Assembly (NCBI RefSeq): GCF_019218635.1
Contig: NZ_JAHUZB010000001.1
Span: 1-64,000 of the forward strand
DNA length: 64,000 nucleotides
Source: Enterococcus alishanensis
GTDB lineage: Bacteria; Bacillota; Bacilli; Lactobacillales; Enterococcaceae
Direction: 5' to 3'
Part shown: one piece after another, positions 44,001-58,748 of the stretch
How the letters are laid out: the number at the start of each line of letters is the position of its first letter
Numbering within the stretch: the stretch's first letter is position 1
Translations under genes and position numbers: made by a program
The notes under the pieces: generated by a model
Database searches by the model: none
Seen by the model: only the letters and a program-made list of their open reading frames with translations
Told to the model about the DNA's origin: nothing

Positions 44001-44492
44001 ATGAAAAATTATATTTCTGAGAATGCGAGTATCTATGGTGACGTAACTATTGGCCGGGGAAGCACAGTGTGGTTTCAAAGTGTGATACGCGGTGACAGTA
44101 ATAAAGTTGAAATTGGTGAAATGACAAATGTCCAAGATGGGACAGTTATTCATGTCGATCATCATGCACCGGTTAAAATTGATGATTACGTAACAATTGG
44201 CCATGGTTGCATTATTCATGGTTGTGAAATTCAATCAGGTGCGCTAATCGGCATGGGGTCGACCATTTTAAATGAGGCGGTAATTGGTGAGAATAGTTTG
44301 ATTGGTGCAGGCTCTTTAGTAACGGAAGGCAAAGTGATTCCACCAAACGTCTTGGCTTTTGGTCGGCCAGCTAAAGTCATTCGTCCACTCACGCCAGAAG
44401 AAATAACCAAAAATCGAGAAAATGCCCAACATTATTATGAGGCTGGTGAAGCTTATAAAAATGGAAATTATCCAAAATATCAGAATCAATGA
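44001..44492 (+). CDS. Gamma-carbonic anhydrase-like hexapeptide-repeat protein
   Basis: 163-aa left-handed beta-helix protein (YrdA/PaaY/gamma-CA type). Hexapeptide repeats run from about 8 to 130. The zinc-site histidines of gamma-class enzymes are visible in NVQDGTVIHVDHHAPVKID and VTIGHGCIIHGCEI. A C-terminal helix follows (PEEITKNRENAQHYYEAG). The activity may be carbonic anhydrase or another small-molecule role; it is not proven for this family in Firmicutes. GAGGTGA precedes the ATG at 44001. Single-gene unit. Confidence 0.88.
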   Translation: MKNYISENASIYGDVTIGRGSTVWFQSVIRGDSNKVEIGEMTNVQDGTVIHVDHHAPVKIDDYVTIGHGCIIHGCEIQSGALIGMGSTILNEAVIGENSLIGAGSLVTEGKVIPPNVLAFGRPAKVIRPLTPEEITKNRENAQHYYEAGEAYKNGNYPKYQNQ

Positions 44493-44588
44493 GTGAAATA
44501 TCCTTATTTTTCTTCAGATTTTCTGAAAAAAGATTCCTAAAATTGATTCAGATTATGAGGACGTTTGTTATTCATTTTTTTTTGGGTC

Positions 44589-44597
44589 TGCTATAAT
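44589..44597 (+). promoter_or_regulatory. Extended -10 promoter of yjdI-yjdJ
   Basis: TGC-TATAAT (44589-44597), a consensus -10. Upstream, GATTTTCTGAAAAAA (44517-44531) has the core of a CodY box (12 of 15). Confidence 0.55.
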
Positions 44598-44619
44598 GAA
44601 AAAAAAGGAGTGAGCCTGA

Positions 44620-44883
44620 ATGGATGCAAGTAAATTTGATCAAGAACCAGTTACAGAAGAAAGTTTGCTAGAAAATGGCTACCGTAAATATGTTGGTAAA
44701 GATGTCGACATTTATTACAATAAAGATATCTGTGCCCACATTGGTAATTGTGTACGGGGAAATCCCGAAATTTTTGAAGTAGGCCGCCGTCCTTGGATTA
44801 TTGCCGACAATGGTCCAGCAGAAAATGCGGTTCAAGTAGTAAATACTTGTCCCAGTGGTGCGCTAAAATATATTAGAAAGTAG
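44620..44883 (+). CDS. yjdI: YjdI-type divergent iron-sulfur (Fer4_19) protein
   Basis: 87-aa small protein of the YjdI/COG3592 family. The cluster motif is CAHIGNC (Cys38, His40, Cys44) with Cys77 in VNTCPSGALKYI. Only three Cys are present, so the fourth ligand may be His40 or another residue. The role is unknown; it is paired with a YjdJ-like acetyltransferase here as in enteric bacteria. AAAGGAGTGAG precedes the ATG. The next gene follows after 8 bases. Confidence 0.85.
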   Translation: MDASKFDQEPVTEESLLENGYRKYVGKDVDIYYNKDICAHIGNCVRGNPEIFEVGRRPWIIADNGPAENAVQVVNTCPSGALKYIRK

Positions 44884-44891
44884 GAAACAAG

Positions 44892-45167
44892 ATGGAAATC
44901 AAAGAAGAAAAAAATCGTTTTGCCTTAATTAATGATGATGGTATTGAAGCGGGTGAAATGACTTGGTCTGATGCAGGCCCAGAAATTATGATTATTGACC
45001 ATACTTTCGTAGATCCAACTTACCGTGGTCAAAAATTAGCAGAAAAACTTGTTGCTGCTGGTGTAGAAAAAGCTCGTCGTGACAACAAAAAAATTATTCC
45101 ATTATGCCCATTTGCAAAAAAAGAATTTGCTGAAAAACCTGAATACGACGACGTCTTAAGAAAATAA
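44892..45167 (+). CDS. yjdJ: YjdJ-type GNAT N-acetyltransferase (short)
   Basis: 91-aa minimal GNAT-like protein. The segment HTFVDPTYRGQKLAEKLV holds the acetyl-CoA-binding R/Q-x-x-G pattern, with KIIPLCPFAKKEFAEKPEY at the C-terminus, typical of the Acetyltransf_CG group. The substrate is unknown. TAGGAAA precedes the ATG at 44892, and it is co-transcribed with yjdI. The conserved yjdI-yjdJ pairing suggests a joint function. Confidence 0.88.
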   Translation: MEIKEEKNRFALINDDGIEAGEMTWSDAGPEIMIIDHTFVDPTYRGQKLAEKLVAAGVEKARRDNKKIIPLCPFAKKEFAEKPEYDDVLRK

Positions 45168-45248
45168 TCAAAAAGAGTCCTCTAGCCAAACTTATTGATT
45201 TATGCTAAAGTATCATTGAGAAAGTTTGGAAAAAGGAGGTCTCTTTTT

Positions 45249-45488
45249 TTGTATAATATTATTTTAGGAACTATTTTGGTTTTGTCAGTTATCATTGTGA
45301 TTACGATTATGATGCAACCAAGTAAACAGAATAGTGCAGCTAGTGCATTTACTGGCGGTGCAGATCAACTTTTCGGCGGCAAACAAAAAGCCCGCGGATT
45401 TGAAGCAGTCATGCAGCGATCAACAGCTATTTTAGGTGCTGTCTGGATGATTTTACTTTTTGCCCTAATGTATATTTCAAGTAACTAA
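45249..45488 (+). CDS. secG: Preprotein translocase subunit SecG
   Basis: 79-aa SecG with two transmembrane helices (about 3-24 and 55-77) flanking the GGADQLFGGKQKARG loop. It assists SecYE in export. A TTG start at 45249 is 9 bases after GGAGG in AAGGAGGT. A longer upstream in-frame extension would add unrelated sequence and overlap that site. A terminator follows, so secG is separated from est-rnr-smpB although the gene order is the conserved one. Confidence 0.93.
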   Translation: MYNIILGTILVLSVIIVITIMMQPSKQNSAASAFTGGADQLFGGKQKARGFEAVMQRSTAILGAVWMILLFALMYISSN

Positions 45489-45514
45489 GCTTCTCATGAT
45501 GAGAGGCTTTTTTT
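45487..45514 (+). terminator. Terminator of secG
   Basis: AAGCTTCTCAT and ATGAGAGGCTT form a stem of about 10 bp (one mismatch or wobble) followed by T8. Confidence 0.8.
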
Positions 45515-45518
45515 TATT

Positions 45519-45546
45519 TTGTTTTCTAGCAAAAATCAAGTATGAT
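45519..45546 (+). promoter_or_regulatory. Promoter of est-rnr-smpB
   Basis: TTGTTT (45519-45524), a 16-base spacer and TATGAT (45541-45546). Confidence 0.5.
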
Positions 45547-45588
45547 TATCAATAGTATAAAGGTAAAGACGCAGAAAGGAATTGTTTT

Positions 45589-46326
45589 ATGGCGCAAACA
45601 AGACAAGCGCTTTATTTTCCCCATGGAAATAAAGCCGTTTTATTATTACATGCTTATTCAGGCAGTCCTAATGACGTAAGAATGCTGGCACGAGCTTTAG
45701 AAAAATATGATTACACTGTTTATGCACCGCTTTTTCAAGGGCATGGAACAGCAGACCCTTTAGATATTTTGAAAAAAGATCCTGAGCAGTGGTGGCAAGA
45801 AACTCGCTTAGCGATCAGTTTTTTACAAGAAAAAGGTCACCAAGTGGCGGTCTTTGGCTTGTCGATGGGTGGCGTGTTTGCTACACGAGCTTTGACAGAA
45901 TATGGTAATGATCTGGTAGGTGGCGGTTTTTTCTGTTCACCAATTACGCCGGTAAAAAATACTGTTGTCGAAAACTTCCTATTATATACCCAGAAAGTTT
46001 TGGAAAAAAATCAACAACCAACGGAACAACTATTAATCGATTATCGGCCTTTAGTTGAGAAACAATTAAGTCTGATTGAAAAGCAGGCAGAAATAACCCA
46101 TGAACAATTAGAGCAAGTAAGCCAACCTTTCTTTTTAGCACAAGCAGGAAAAGATGAGATGATTGATCCTAAAGGCGCTTTAAAGACAGCTGAAAAATTA
46201 ACCAATACTAAATTCACATTGAAATGGTACCCGAAAAGCGGGCATGTGATTACTGTCGGCGTAGATCGCCATCAGTTAGAAAGAGATGTTGCTGATTTTT
46301 TAGCAACACTTGAATGGAGAGAATAA
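45589..46326 (+). CDS. est: Carboxylesterase (Est30-like alpha/beta hydrolase)
   Basis: 245-aa cytoplasmic alpha/beta hydrolase. Oxyanion region LLLHAYSGSP, nucleophile elbow FGLSMGG with Ser92, likely acid Asp in GKDEMIDPKG and His in YPKSGHVITV, matching Est30-type carboxylesterases. The gene lies between secG and rnr in many Firmicutes; the natural ester is unknown. AAAGGAATT precedes the ATG. The stop overlaps the rnr start in TAATG. Confidence 0.9.
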   Translation: MAQTRQALYFPHGNKAVLLLHAYSGSPNDVRMLARALEKYDYTVYAPLFQGHGTADPLDILKKDPEQWWQETRLAISFLQEKGHQVAVFGLSMGGVFATRALTEYGNDLVGGGFFCSPITPVKNTVVENFLLYTQKVLEKNQQPTEQLLIDYRPLVEKQLSLIEKQAEITHEQLEQVSQPFFLAQAGKDEMIDPKGALKTAEKLTNTKFTLKWYPKSGHVITVGVDRHQLERDVADFLATLEWRE

Positions 46327-48689
46327 TGGAAAGAAAAACAATGAAACAAGAAATTTTAACTTTTTTGCAAACGGCCAATAAGAAAAGTTTTTCGATGGAA
46401 GAACTTGCGGAAGCCTTAAAGATGCAAAAAAGTGCGGACTATAAATTATTGGTCCAAACAATTGCTGCGATGGAAAGAGAAAAATCAGTCGCATTGAATC
46501 AAAAAGGGAAAATTAAATTGCCGCTGCAAGCAGTCACGATAGAGGGGATTTTCCGCAGTAACGAACGAGGCTTTGGCTTTGTTACGATTGACCCAGAAGA
46601 GCCGGATGTCTATATCGCTAAAGAAGAAACACATTACGCCATGAACGGTGATACTGTTGAAATCGAGATTATCAAGACAGCCGATCCTTTTTCAGAGCGT
46701 GGTGCTGAAGGCCGAGTCCTAAAGATTAAACAACGAGCAATCACTCAAATCGTCGGAGAGTTTGTCGCTTTTGATGTAGATGAAATGAAAGAGTCCGATC
46801 TTTATGGTTTCGTCATCCCTAAAGATAAAAAAAGCAGTCAATTTAAAGTCTATATTCCTGCTGAAGGAATTCAACCGGTGGATGGCAGTATTGTGATTGT
46901 GGAAGTTACTCATTTTCCCGAAGAAGGTTACGCAACTAGCTTAGAAGGATTAGTCACAAAAGTGATTGGTCATAAAAATGATCCCGGCATGGATATTTTA
47001 TCAGTTGTTATTGCATTGGGGATTCCCACTAGCTTTCCTGACGAAGTAATGGCAGCAGCTGATGAAGTCCCAGATGAAATTAGTGAAGCTGATTTAGTTG
47101 GTCGCAGAGATTTGCGGGATCAGCAAATTGTGACGATAGATGGTGCTGATGCAAAAGATTTAGATGATGCTGTGACGGTTAGAAAATTAGACAATGGTAA
47201 TTATTTTCTAGGTGTCCATATCGCTGACGTTTCTTATTATGTTGAAAAAGACAGTTTATTAGATCAAGAAGCTTTTGAACGAGGCACTAGCGTTTATTTG
47301 ACGGACCGTGTAATTCCGATGATTCCGCAACGCTTATCAAACGGGATCTGCTCGTTAAATCCTAAAGTACCTCGTTTGGCAATGAGTTGTGAGATGGAGA
47401 TTACACCTAACGGTCAAGTCGTAGCACATGAGATTTTCCCAAGTGTGATTCAAACGACAGAGCGGATGACTTACAGTGCTGTTAATGGCATTTTAGAGGA
47501 GCAAGATTCTGAGTTGATGACACAATATCAAGAATTAGTGCCGATGTTTGAATTAATGAAGGAATTACACCAAATTTTAGAAGCGATGCGCACCAAGCGT
47601 GGCGCCATTAATTTTGATGATCAAGAGGCGCGAATCTTAGTTGATCCTGAAGGGACACCGTTAGAAATTCAATTAAGAGAACGTGGTGTGGGTGAACGCT
47701 TAATTGAATCTTTCATGTTAGCAGCCAACGAAACGATTGCCGAACATTTTAATCGCTTGAAAGTTCCATTTATCTATCGAATCCACGAACAACCAAAAGA
47801 AGAAAAAATGCAGCGCTTTTTTGATTTTGCCTCTGCACTGGGTATTTTAGTCAAAGGAACAAAAGAAAACATTACGCCAAAAGATTTACAAAAAGTGATT
47901 GATCAAGTAGCAGATAAACCTGAGGCACCAGTGATTAACACGATGTTGTTACGTAGTATGCAACAAGCGCGCTATTCTGAAGATAATTATGGACATTATG
48001 GCTTAGCAGCAGAATACTATACTCATTTCACGTCGCCGATTCGACGTTATCCAGATTTGATTGTTCATCGTTTGATTCGGACGTATAGTCAAGATCAAAG
48101 TGAAACAACCAAAGCTGTTTGGGCTGAGGCTTTGCCAGAAATTGCCGATCATAGCTCGCAAATGGAGCGCCGAGCAGTAGAAGCTGAACGGGATGTAGAT
48201 AGCCTGAAAAAAGCCGAATACATGGCAGATAAAATCGGTGAAGAATATGACGGTATTGTTAGCTCAGTGACCAAATTTGGTTTGTTCATTGAATTACCTA
48301 ACACTGTTGAAGGGCTGATACACGTTAATGAGTTGAAACAAGACTATTTCCAATTTATCGAAAACCAACTGGCTTTAGTGGGGGAAAGAACCCGTCAAAC
48401 CTTTAAAATTGGTCAAAAAGTTCGCATTAAAGTAACTAAAGCTGATCCTGAAACCAGAGAAATTGATTTTGAGTTGTTATCGGCAGAAGAAGTGGCAGAG
48501 GTGGAACTAAGTCACCAACCACAAAACCGCCGTCGTCGCCGTGATAAACCAACTAACAAAAAGCAATCTAATTCAAAGAAACCCAACCGAGAATCTGGTT
48601 CAGGTAAAAAGAAAAAACCGAAAAATAAAAAAGCCTTTTATCAAAGCGTAGCTAAAAAACCAAAGAAAAAAGGTCGAAAGAAGGGATAG
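46326..48689 (+). CDS. rnr: Ribonuclease R
   Basis: 787-aa 3'-5' exoribonuclease of the RNase II family. Domains in order: an N-terminal helix-turn-helix (about 5-65), cold-shock domains (about 75-230, [18 protein letters not shown]), the catalytic RNB domain (about 255-585) with [17 protein letters not shown] holding the metal-binding Asp residues, an S1 domain (about 620-710, [19 protein letters not shown]) and a Lys/Arg-rich tail. The ATG at 46326 follows GGAGAG and overlaps the est stop. smpB follows 1 base after the stop, which fits joint action in trans-translation. Confidence 0.95.
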   Translation: MERKTMKQEILTFLQTANKKSFSMEELAEALKMQKSADYKLLVQTIAAMEREKSVALNQKGKIKLPLQAVTIEGIFRSNERGFGFVTIDPEEPDVYIAKEETHYAMNGDTVEIEIIKTADPFSERGAEGRVLKIKQRAITQIVGEFVAFDVDEMKESDLYGFVIPKDKKSSQFKVYIPAEGIQPVDGSIVIVEVTHFPEEGYATSLEGLVTKVIGHKNDPGMDILSVVIALGIPTSFPDEVMAAADEVPDEISEADLVGRRDLRDQQIVTIDGADAKDLDDAVTVRKLDNGNYFLGVHIADVSYYVEKDSLLDQEAFERGTSVYLTDRVIPMIPQRLSNGICSLNPKVPRLAMSCEMEITPNGQVVAHEIFPSVIQTTERMTYSAVNGILEEQDSELMTQYQELVPMFELMKELHQILEAMRTKRGAINFDDQEARILVDPEGTPLEIQLRERGVGERLIESFMLAANETIAEHFNRLKVPFIYRIHEQPKEEKMQRFFDFASALGILVKGTKENITPKDLQKVIDQVADKPEAPVINTMLLRSMQQARYSEDNYGHYGLAAEYYTHFTSPIRRYPDLIVHRLIRTYSQDQSETTKAVWAEALPEIADHSSQMERRAVEAERDVDSLKKAEYMADKIGEEYDGIVSSVTKFGLFIELPNTVEGLIHVNELKQDYFQFIENQLALVGERTRQTFKIGQKVRIKVTKADPETREIDFELLSAEEVAEVELSHQPQNRRRRRDKPTNKKQSNSKKPNRESGSGKKKKPKNKKAFYQSVAKKPKKKGRKKG

Positions 48690-48690
48690 T

Positions 48691-49155
48691 ATGCCAAAAG
48701 GCGAAGGGAAATTAATTGCCCAAAATAAAAAAGCCCGCCATGATTACACCATCACTGACACCGTTGAAGCAGGAATGGTGTTACAAGGAACAGAAATAAA
48801 GTCGATTCGCAATAGCCGAATTAATTTAAAAGATGGCTTTGCCCGTATTAGAAATGGTGAGGCCTTCTTATACAATGTTCACATCAGCCCGTATGAGCAA
48901 GGCAATATTTTTAATCACGATCCGTTAAGAACTAGGAAACTACTGCTACACAAAAAGCAAATTGCTCGTTTAACTGGTGAAGTGAAAAGTCCTGGTGTCA
49001 CATTAGTACCCCTGAAAGTTTACATGAAAAATGGCTTTGCCAAAGTACTTATCGGGGTTGCTAAGGGGAAACATCAATATGATAAGCGGGAAGCTTTAAA
49101 ACGTAAAGACGTTGATCGACAAATCAGCCGAACATTAAAAAACTACAGCCGTTAA
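48691..49155 (+). CDS. smpB: SsrA-binding protein SmpB
   Basis: 154-aa tmRNA-binding protein, normal length. N-terminal [24 protein letters not shown]-type start, [21 protein letters not shown] core, and a basic tail ([20 protein letters not shown]) that enters the ribosome. It rescues stalled ribosomes with tmRNA. AAGGG in GAAAGAAGGG is its ribosome binding site inside the end of rnr. No tmRNA gene is seen directly downstream. Confidence 0.96.
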   Translation: MPKGEGKLIAQNKKARHDYTITDTVEAGMVLQGTEIKSIRNSRINLKDGFARIRNGEAFLYNVHISPYEQGNIFNHDPLRTRKLLLHKKQIARLTGEVKSPGVTLVPLKVYMKNGFAKVLIGVAKGKHQYDKREALKRKDVDRQISRTLKNYSR

Positions 49156-49337
49156 CAGAATATTCTTTTTCGCATATTTGATGAAAATTTCTTTACTTCA
49201 CTTTGAATTTTGATAGGATTGTTTAGAATTTAGGATGGCTGTTTTAAGTAAAATTGTAAGAAAACGCTATAAAAAAAAGATTAAATATTTCTTAGAATAA
49301 TACTTTAAGATTATTTAACTATTTTCACGAAAATTCT
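49156..49337. other. Non-coding gap between smpB and the ATP synthase promoter
   Basis: About 180 AT-rich bases. No gene is seen: there is no atpI and no tmRNA. I find no clear terminator for rnr-smpB in it. Confidence 0.5.
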
Positions 49338-49366
49338 TTGAAATTTTCCTTTTGTGGTGGTAACAT
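49338..49366 (+). promoter_or_regulatory. Promoter of the ATP synthase operon
   Basis: TTGAAA (49338-49343), a 17-base spacer and TAACAT (49361-49366). The leader would be about 70 bases. Confidence 0.6.
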
Positions 49367-49441
49367 AGCGTAGTATTTTGACTGATAGCCAAATGCCACA
49401 TTAACTTAGACGCACGTCAATGGGAAAAGAGGTGAAATGGA

Positions 49442-50402
<961 letters not shown>

Positions 50403-50468
50403 AATTCAAGCAACGGGAGGTCGTTGCTGTTTTTTATGTAGGAGAAACCAAAAGAAAGGAAGACCAGT

Positions 50469-50979
50469 ATGCTGAATCATCTAGTAGTTGCCCAAGTCAA
50501 TACGACCTTAGGGAATTTGATGGCTGTCACAATTGCCTTCATCATCCTACTAATACTATTGAAAAAATTTGCTTGGGGCGCAGTCCAAAATATTCTGCAA
50601 CAACGAGAAGATAAAATCGCCAATGATTTAGATTCTGCTGAACAATCACGGCTAAAAGCAACCCAGCTTGAAAAAGAACGAGAAGACCAGCTGGCAAATT
50701 CTCGCAGTGATGCAGCAGAAATTATCAAAAATGCCAAAGAAAATGGCGAATTGACCCGTCAAAGTATCTTAAATGATACTGACACTGAAGTAGCTGCTCG
50801 AAAAGCACGGGCAAAAGCGGAAATCAATGATGAACGCGAAAACGCGCTTACTTCAGTGAAAGATGATGTGGCTAGCCTTTCTTTAGAAATCGCAGAAAAA
50901 ATCTTATCAAAAGAATTATCTGCTGATGCGCATGAAAACTTGATTAATCAATATCTTGATCAATTAGGAAAAACAAAAC

Positions 50980-50990
<11 letters not shown>
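50469..50990 (+). CDS. atpF: ATP synthase Fo subunit b
   Basis: 173-aa peripheral stalk subunit. An N-terminal membrane helix (about 10-32) is followed by a long charged helix rich in Glu, Arg and Ala that forms the right-handed coiled coil. GAAAGGAAG precedes the ATG. The end overlaps atpH by 11 bases. Confidence 0.93.
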
Positions 50991-53065
<2,075 letters not shown>

Positions 53066-53080
53066 GTGAGGTGAAAGTAA

Positions 53081-55406
<2,326 letters not shown>

Positions 55407-55419
55407 AAAGAGGTGCCCA

Positions 55420-55851
55420 ATGGAAGAGAAAAAACAGGCTTTGACTGTTAACGTTGTGACGCCAGATGGTTTAATCTACGACCACAATGCACAAATAGTG
55501 GTTGCGCGAACTGTTAGTGGCGAGCTCGGAATTCTACTTAACCATGCACCGATTATTGTGCCTTTAGCCATCGATGAAGTACGAGTGCGTCGTGTAGACG
55601 ATGAAACTCATGTCGATTGGATTGCTGTCAATGGTGGTATTTTAGAAGTGAGAAACAACGTAGTGACAATTATTGCCGATACAGCTGAACGGGAACGGGA
55701 TATCGATGTTTCACGGGCTGAACGTGCAAAACAAAGAGCTGAAAGAACGATTGAAGAAGCCAAAGCAACGCAAGATGCCGATTCTTTACGAAGAGCGGAA
55801 GTTGCCTTGCACCGTGCGATGAATCGTTTGAAAGTATCAAAACATAATTAA
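55420..55851 (+). CDS. atpC: ATP synthase F1 subunit epsilon
   Basis: 143-aa subunit with an N-terminal beta sandwich ([32 protein letters not shown]) and a C-terminal helical pair ([17 protein letters not shown]) that can regulate ATPase activity. AGAGGTGC precedes the ATG. It is the last gene of the operon. Confidence 0.95.
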   Translation: MEEKKQALTVNVVTPDGLIYDHNAQIVVARTVSGELGILLNHAPIIVPLAIDEVRVRRVDDETHVDWIAVNGGILEVRNNVVTIIADTAERERDIDVSRAERAKQRAERTIEEAKATQDADSLRRAEVALHRAMNRLKVSKHN

Positions 55852-55858
55852 TATTAAC

Positions 55859-55894
55859 AGTCAGGTTGACATTTATTGTAAACCTGACTTTTTT
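55859..55894 (+). terminator. Terminator of the ATP synthase operon
   Basis: AGTCAGGTT (55859-55867) pairs with AACCTGACT (55881-55889), and inner GACA/TGT pairs shorten the loop; then T6. Confidence 0.85.
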
Positions 55895-55974
55895 GTAATT
55901 TTTTCTCAAAAGATTTTTAAAAAACTTTAAACAACCTTAATAGTCTGCAAAACATACTCACCTAAAACATTTTA

Positions 55975-55983
55975 TGCTATAAT
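55975..55983 (+). promoter_or_regulatory. Extended -10 promoter of ywzB-murA-epuA
   Basis: TGC-TATAAT (55975-55983) with a poor -35, 36 bases before the ywzB start. Confidence 0.55.
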
Positions 55984-56018
55984 CCATTATGTTGATTTTC
56001 ACGAAAGGAAGACAACAG

Positions 56019-56252
56019 ATGCAGGTTTTTGGGATAGATGCAATGATTCGGATTGTGTCACATTTTGCTTTTATTTATTTGGCATTTTGGGCATTAAAAT
56101 CATTGCGAGTTGAAAACTTATTTAAGGCTTATCACGTGCAGCAAGTACGGATGGGCATCATGATGATTGCGATTGCTTTAGGCTTTACTTGTAGTAATTT
56201 CTTTTTAGAAATTATCGCACTGTGTCGCAACATTTTTTTAACTTATCGTTAA
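56019..56252 (+). CDS. ywzB: DUF1146 membrane protein (YwzB)
   Basis: 77-aa protein with two membrane helices (about 8-27 and 46-70). MIRIVSHFAFIYLAFWALKS and VQQVRMGIMMIAIALGFTCS are typical of DUF1146, whose function is unknown. It stands before murA as in Bacillus, which supports the call. The ATG at 56019 has AAAGGAAG upstream; an earlier in-frame ATG at 55989 precedes that site. Confidence 0.85.
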   Translation: MQVFGIDAMIRIVSHFAFIYLAFWALKSLRVENLFKAYHVQQVRMGIMMIAIALGFTCSNFFLEIIALCRNIFLTYR

Positions 56253-56297
56253 GTACATAAAAAGGACTCGTTAGCGAGATTTTTTGGAGGGACCACA

Positions 56298-57599
56298 ATG
56301 GAAGAGATTATTGTTCGTGGCGGCAGACAACTAAAAGGAACAGTCAAAATTGAAGGCGCGAAAAATGCAGTATTACCAATTTTAGCAGCAAGCTTATTAG
56401 CCGAAGAAGGCATAACTACTTTAAATAATGTACCAATTTTATCAGATGTATTTACAATGAACCAAGTGATTCGTCACTTAAACACTGAAGTTGCTTTTGA
56501 TCAAGCTAATCGCTCAGTAACAATTGATGCGACAAAGGATTTAGCTGTTGAAGCACCTTATGAATATGTTAGTCAAATGCGGGCTTCAATCGTTGTGATG
56601 GGCCCATTATTAGCACGTAATGGTCATGCTAAAGTTGCTATGCCAGGCGGCTGTGCCATTGGTGAACGCCCGGTGGATCTTCACTTGAAAGGTTTTCAAG
56701 CTCTAGGCGCGAAAATTGTTCAAAAGAACGGCTATATTGAGGCTGTTGCAGATCAATTAATCGGCGCAAGAATTTATTTGGATTTTCCAAGTGTGGGTGC
56801 CACACAAAACATTATGATGGCAGCTGTTAAAGCCAAAGGAACAACTTACATTGAAAACGTGGCAAGAGAACCAGAAATCGTTGACTTAGCCAACTTTTTA
56901 AATAAAATGGGTGCCCACATTTATGGTGCGGGTACTGAAACTATGCGGATTGAAGGAGTGGAACAGTTACATGCTGTAACTCACTCAATCGTGCAAGACC
57001 GGATTGAAGCTGGTACCTTTATGGTTGCCGCTGCTATGACACAAGGAAACGTCTTGATCGAAGATGCAATTTCTGAGCATAATCGTCCTTTGATTTCTAA
57101 ATTATCTGAAATGGGCGTTGATATCATTGATGAAAATGATGGGGTTCGGATTATTGGACCAAAACATTTGAAAGCAACAGATATTAAAACAATGCCACAT
57201 CCTGGTTTCCCAACAGACATGCAAGCGCAAATGACTGCGATTCAATTAGTAGCTGAAGGAAACAGCCGAACAGTTGAAACGGTATTTGAAAATCGTTTCC
57301 AACATTTGGAAGAAATGCGTCGGATGAACGCACAAGTTAAGATTGACAATAATATTGCGATTATTTCTGGCAATACAAACTTACAAGGTGCGCAAGTTTA
57401 CGCAACTGATTTAAGAGCTGCTGCCGCTTTAGTTTTAGCTGGATTACGGGCAGATGGTGTAACACAAGTCCGCAACTTAAAATATTTAGACCGTGGTTAC
57501 TATCAATTCCATCTTAAATTGGCTGCTTTAGGTGCTGATATTGAACGAGTAGATGCTGAAGGAAACGTCGTTAAAGAAGTTTCTAAAGTAATGGCGTAA
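56298..57599 (+). CDS. murA: UDP-N-acetylglucosamine 1-carboxyvinyltransferase
   Basis: 433-aa MurA that adds enolpyruvate from PEP to UDP-GlcNAc, the first committed step of peptidoglycan synthesis. The catalytic Cys119 is in [18 protein letters not shown], so fosfomycin binding should be possible; [13 protein letters not shown] is at the N-terminus. Position after ywzB and before epuA matches the MurAA paralogue. GGAGG precedes the ATG. Confidence 0.95.
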   Translation: MEEIIVRGGRQLKGTVKIEGAKNAVLPILAASLLAEEGITTLNNVPILSDVFTMNQVIRHLNTEVAFDQANRSVTIDATKDLAVEAPYEYVSQMRASIVVMGPLLARNGHAKVAMPGGCAIGERPVDLHLKGFQALGAKIVQKNGYIEAVADQLIGARIYLDFPSVGATQNIMMAAVKAKGTTYIENVAREPEIVDLANFLNKMGAHIYGAGTETMRIEGVEQLHAVTHSIVQDRIEAGTFMVAAAMTQGNVLIEDAISEHNRPLISKLSEMGVDIIDENDGVRIIGPKHLKATDIKTMPHPGFPTDMQAQMTAIQLVAEGNSRTVETVFENRFQHLEEMRRMNAQVKIDNNIAIISGNTNLQGAQVYATDLRAAAALVLAGLRADGVTQVRNLKYLDRGYYQFHLKLAALGADIERVDAEGNVVKEVSKVMA

Positions 57600-57610
57600 G
57601 GAGTTAGAAA

Positions 57611-57787
57611 ATGAGTGCAAGTGAACATATCTTACGAAATTTAATCAAAATTGTCGCCATTTTATTAGCGGGTGTCTTGCTATTTATTATTGGTAGTATG
57701 ATTGGTTTTGGTGTTGTGGGCGATGGCAATCCATTTAGTGTCCTATTACCCGGGGTATGGCGTCACATTTTAGAATTCATGCAATAA
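57611..57787 (+). CDS. epuA: EpuA-type small membrane protein (annotated RNA polymerase beta-associated family)
   Basis: 58-aa protein with one membrane helix (about 12-35, IKIVAILLAGVLLFIIGSMI), then GFGVVGDGNPFSVLLPGVWRHILEFM. This tail is the conserved EpuA signature; the family is often labelled DNA-directed RNA polymerase subunit beta although it is a small membrane protein. AGGAGTTAG precedes the ATG at 57611. It starts 11 bases after murA, in the same operon, as in streptococci. A terminator follows. Confidence 0.85.
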   Translation: MSASEHILRNLIKIVAILLAGVLLFIIGSMIGFGVVGDGNPFSVLLPGVWRHILEFMQ

Positions 57788-57792
57788 ATTTT

Positions 57793-57821
57793 AGCTGAGA
57801 CGCAATTGTCTCGGCTTTTTT
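57793..57821 (+). terminator. Terminator of ywzB-murA-epuA
   Basis: AGCTGAGAC (57793-57801) pairs with GTCTCGGCT (57808-57816, one wobble), then T6. Confidence 0.85.
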
Positions 57822-57839
57822 GTTAGAAAGGGAAAGGCA

Positions 57840-58118
57840 ATGAATATACTATCAAAAGCAATGGTTGGTTTGGTTAGAGGCTATCAGAAATTTATTTCAC
57901 CGTTATTTGCTCCTAGCTGCCGTTATTATCCTTCCTGCTCAAGCTATATGATTAAGGCCATTCAAGTCCATGGAGCCTTCAAAGGATTATTAATGGGTAT
58001 TTCGCGTATCTTAAGATGTCAGCCCTTTGCAAAAGGTGGAATCGATTATGTTCCTGTGAAATTTTCTCTTCACAAAAATAAAATTGATGAAGAGGAGCCT
58101 GATTATGGAAAAAAATAA
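57840..58118 (+). CDS. yidD: Membrane protein insertion efficiency factor YidD
   Basis: 92-aa YidD protein. The motif [24 protein letters not shown] with clustered Cys and [15 protein letters not shown] are diagnostic. It aids YidC-dependent membrane insertion. GAAAGGGAAAGG precedes the ATG. The gene ends inside the next gene (14-base overlap). Confidence 0.95.
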   Translation: MNILSKAMVGLVRGYQKFISPLFAPSCRYYPSCSSYMIKAIQVHGAFKGLLMGISRILRCQPFAKGGIDYVPVKFSLHKNKIDEEEPDYGKK

Positions 58119-58560
58119 AATTCAACTACTAGATCCGAAAGAACCTGTGCCGTGGGATTTATTATTATTAGCTGATCCTAGTAAAGAAATGATCCAAAAC
58201 TATTTATCAGAGAGCCAGCTACTAGTTTATCGTTTAGAAGAAATCGTTGGGGTCTTAGTTTATCAAGGGATTAGTGAAAATGAAGTAGAGATAAAAAATT
58301 TGGCAGTCGCACCAGCCTATCAAAATAAAAAAATTGCTAGTCAACTTTTGACTGCATTTTTTAAAGAAGTGCGAGGAAACTATCAAAGTGCCATAGTAAA
58401 AACTGGTGATTATCCGCCGATACCATTGGCACTGTATCAAAAATTTGGTTTTGAAATTGTCGAAGTTCAAAAAGATTATTTTGTGCTTCATTACGAAGAA
58501 CCAATTATTGAAGACGGAAAACAATTAAGAGATCAAATTATTTTACGAAAAGAGCTATAA
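58105..58560 (+). CDS. GNAT-family N-acetyltransferase
   Basis: 151-aa GNAT protein. Acetyl-CoA motif A is [22 protein letters not shown] (core [17 protein letters not shown]), and [17 protein letters not shown] is the motif B end. Substrate unknown. AGAGGAG precedes the ATG at 58105; an earlier in-frame ATG overlaps yidD more deeply and lacks a site. It is coupled to yidD by overlap. Confidence 0.85.
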   Translation: MEKNKIQLLDPKEPVPWDLLLLADPSKEMIQNYLSESQLLVYRLEEIVGVLVYQGISENEVEIKNLAVAPAYQNKKIASQLLTAFFKEVRGNYQSAIVKTGDYPPIPLALYQKFGFEIVEVQKDYFVLHYEEPIIEDGKQLRDQIILRKEL

Positions 58561-58590
58561 CTCAAAAAATAATGAGTTATAGCTTTTTTT
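58553..58590 (+). terminator. Terminator overlapping the GNAT stop codon
   Basis: A 12-bp perfect stem AGCTATAACTCA (58553-58564) / TGAGTTATAGCT (58573-58584), then T7. The TAA stop lies inside the stem. Confidence 0.88.
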
Positions 58591-58609
58591 GTGCAAAAAT
58601 CTGCTTTTT

Positions 58610-58643
58610 ATTCAATTTGATTGAATAATCGGAAAATTTCCGA
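58610..58643 (+). promoter_or_regulatory. Two adjacent palindromes upstream of the liv promoter
   Basis: ATTCAAT-TTG-ATTGAAT (58610-58626) and TCGGAAA-A-TTTCCGA (58629-58643), both with perfect 7-bp arms, lie next to each other and upstream of the CodY-like box. They are not followed by T tracts. A second regulator of the liv operon is inferred. Confidence 0.45.
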
Positions 58644-58654
58644 CAAATTGTAAA

Positions 58655-58701
58655 AAAATTCAGAAAATTCAATTGACATTACTTCTGATTTCTTATATAT
58701 T
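58655..58701 (+). promoter_or_regulatory. liv operon promoter with CodY-like box
   Basis: TTGACA (58673-58678), a 17-base spacer and TATATT (58696-58701). AAAATTCAGAAAATT (58655-58669) matches the CodY consensus AATTTTCWGAAAATT at 13 of 15 positions, 3 bases before the -35. Repression by CodY when branched-chain amino acids and GTP are plentiful is expected. Confidence 0.7.
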
Positions 58702-58748
58702 TTTAATTATCTTATCCAATTATCATAATTCAATTAGGGGGAAAAAAG

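Noticed and set aside
49156-49441. atpI or tmRNA gene between smpB and atpB
   Set aside because: No open frame of atpI type and no tRNA-like ends of a tmRNA are visible.
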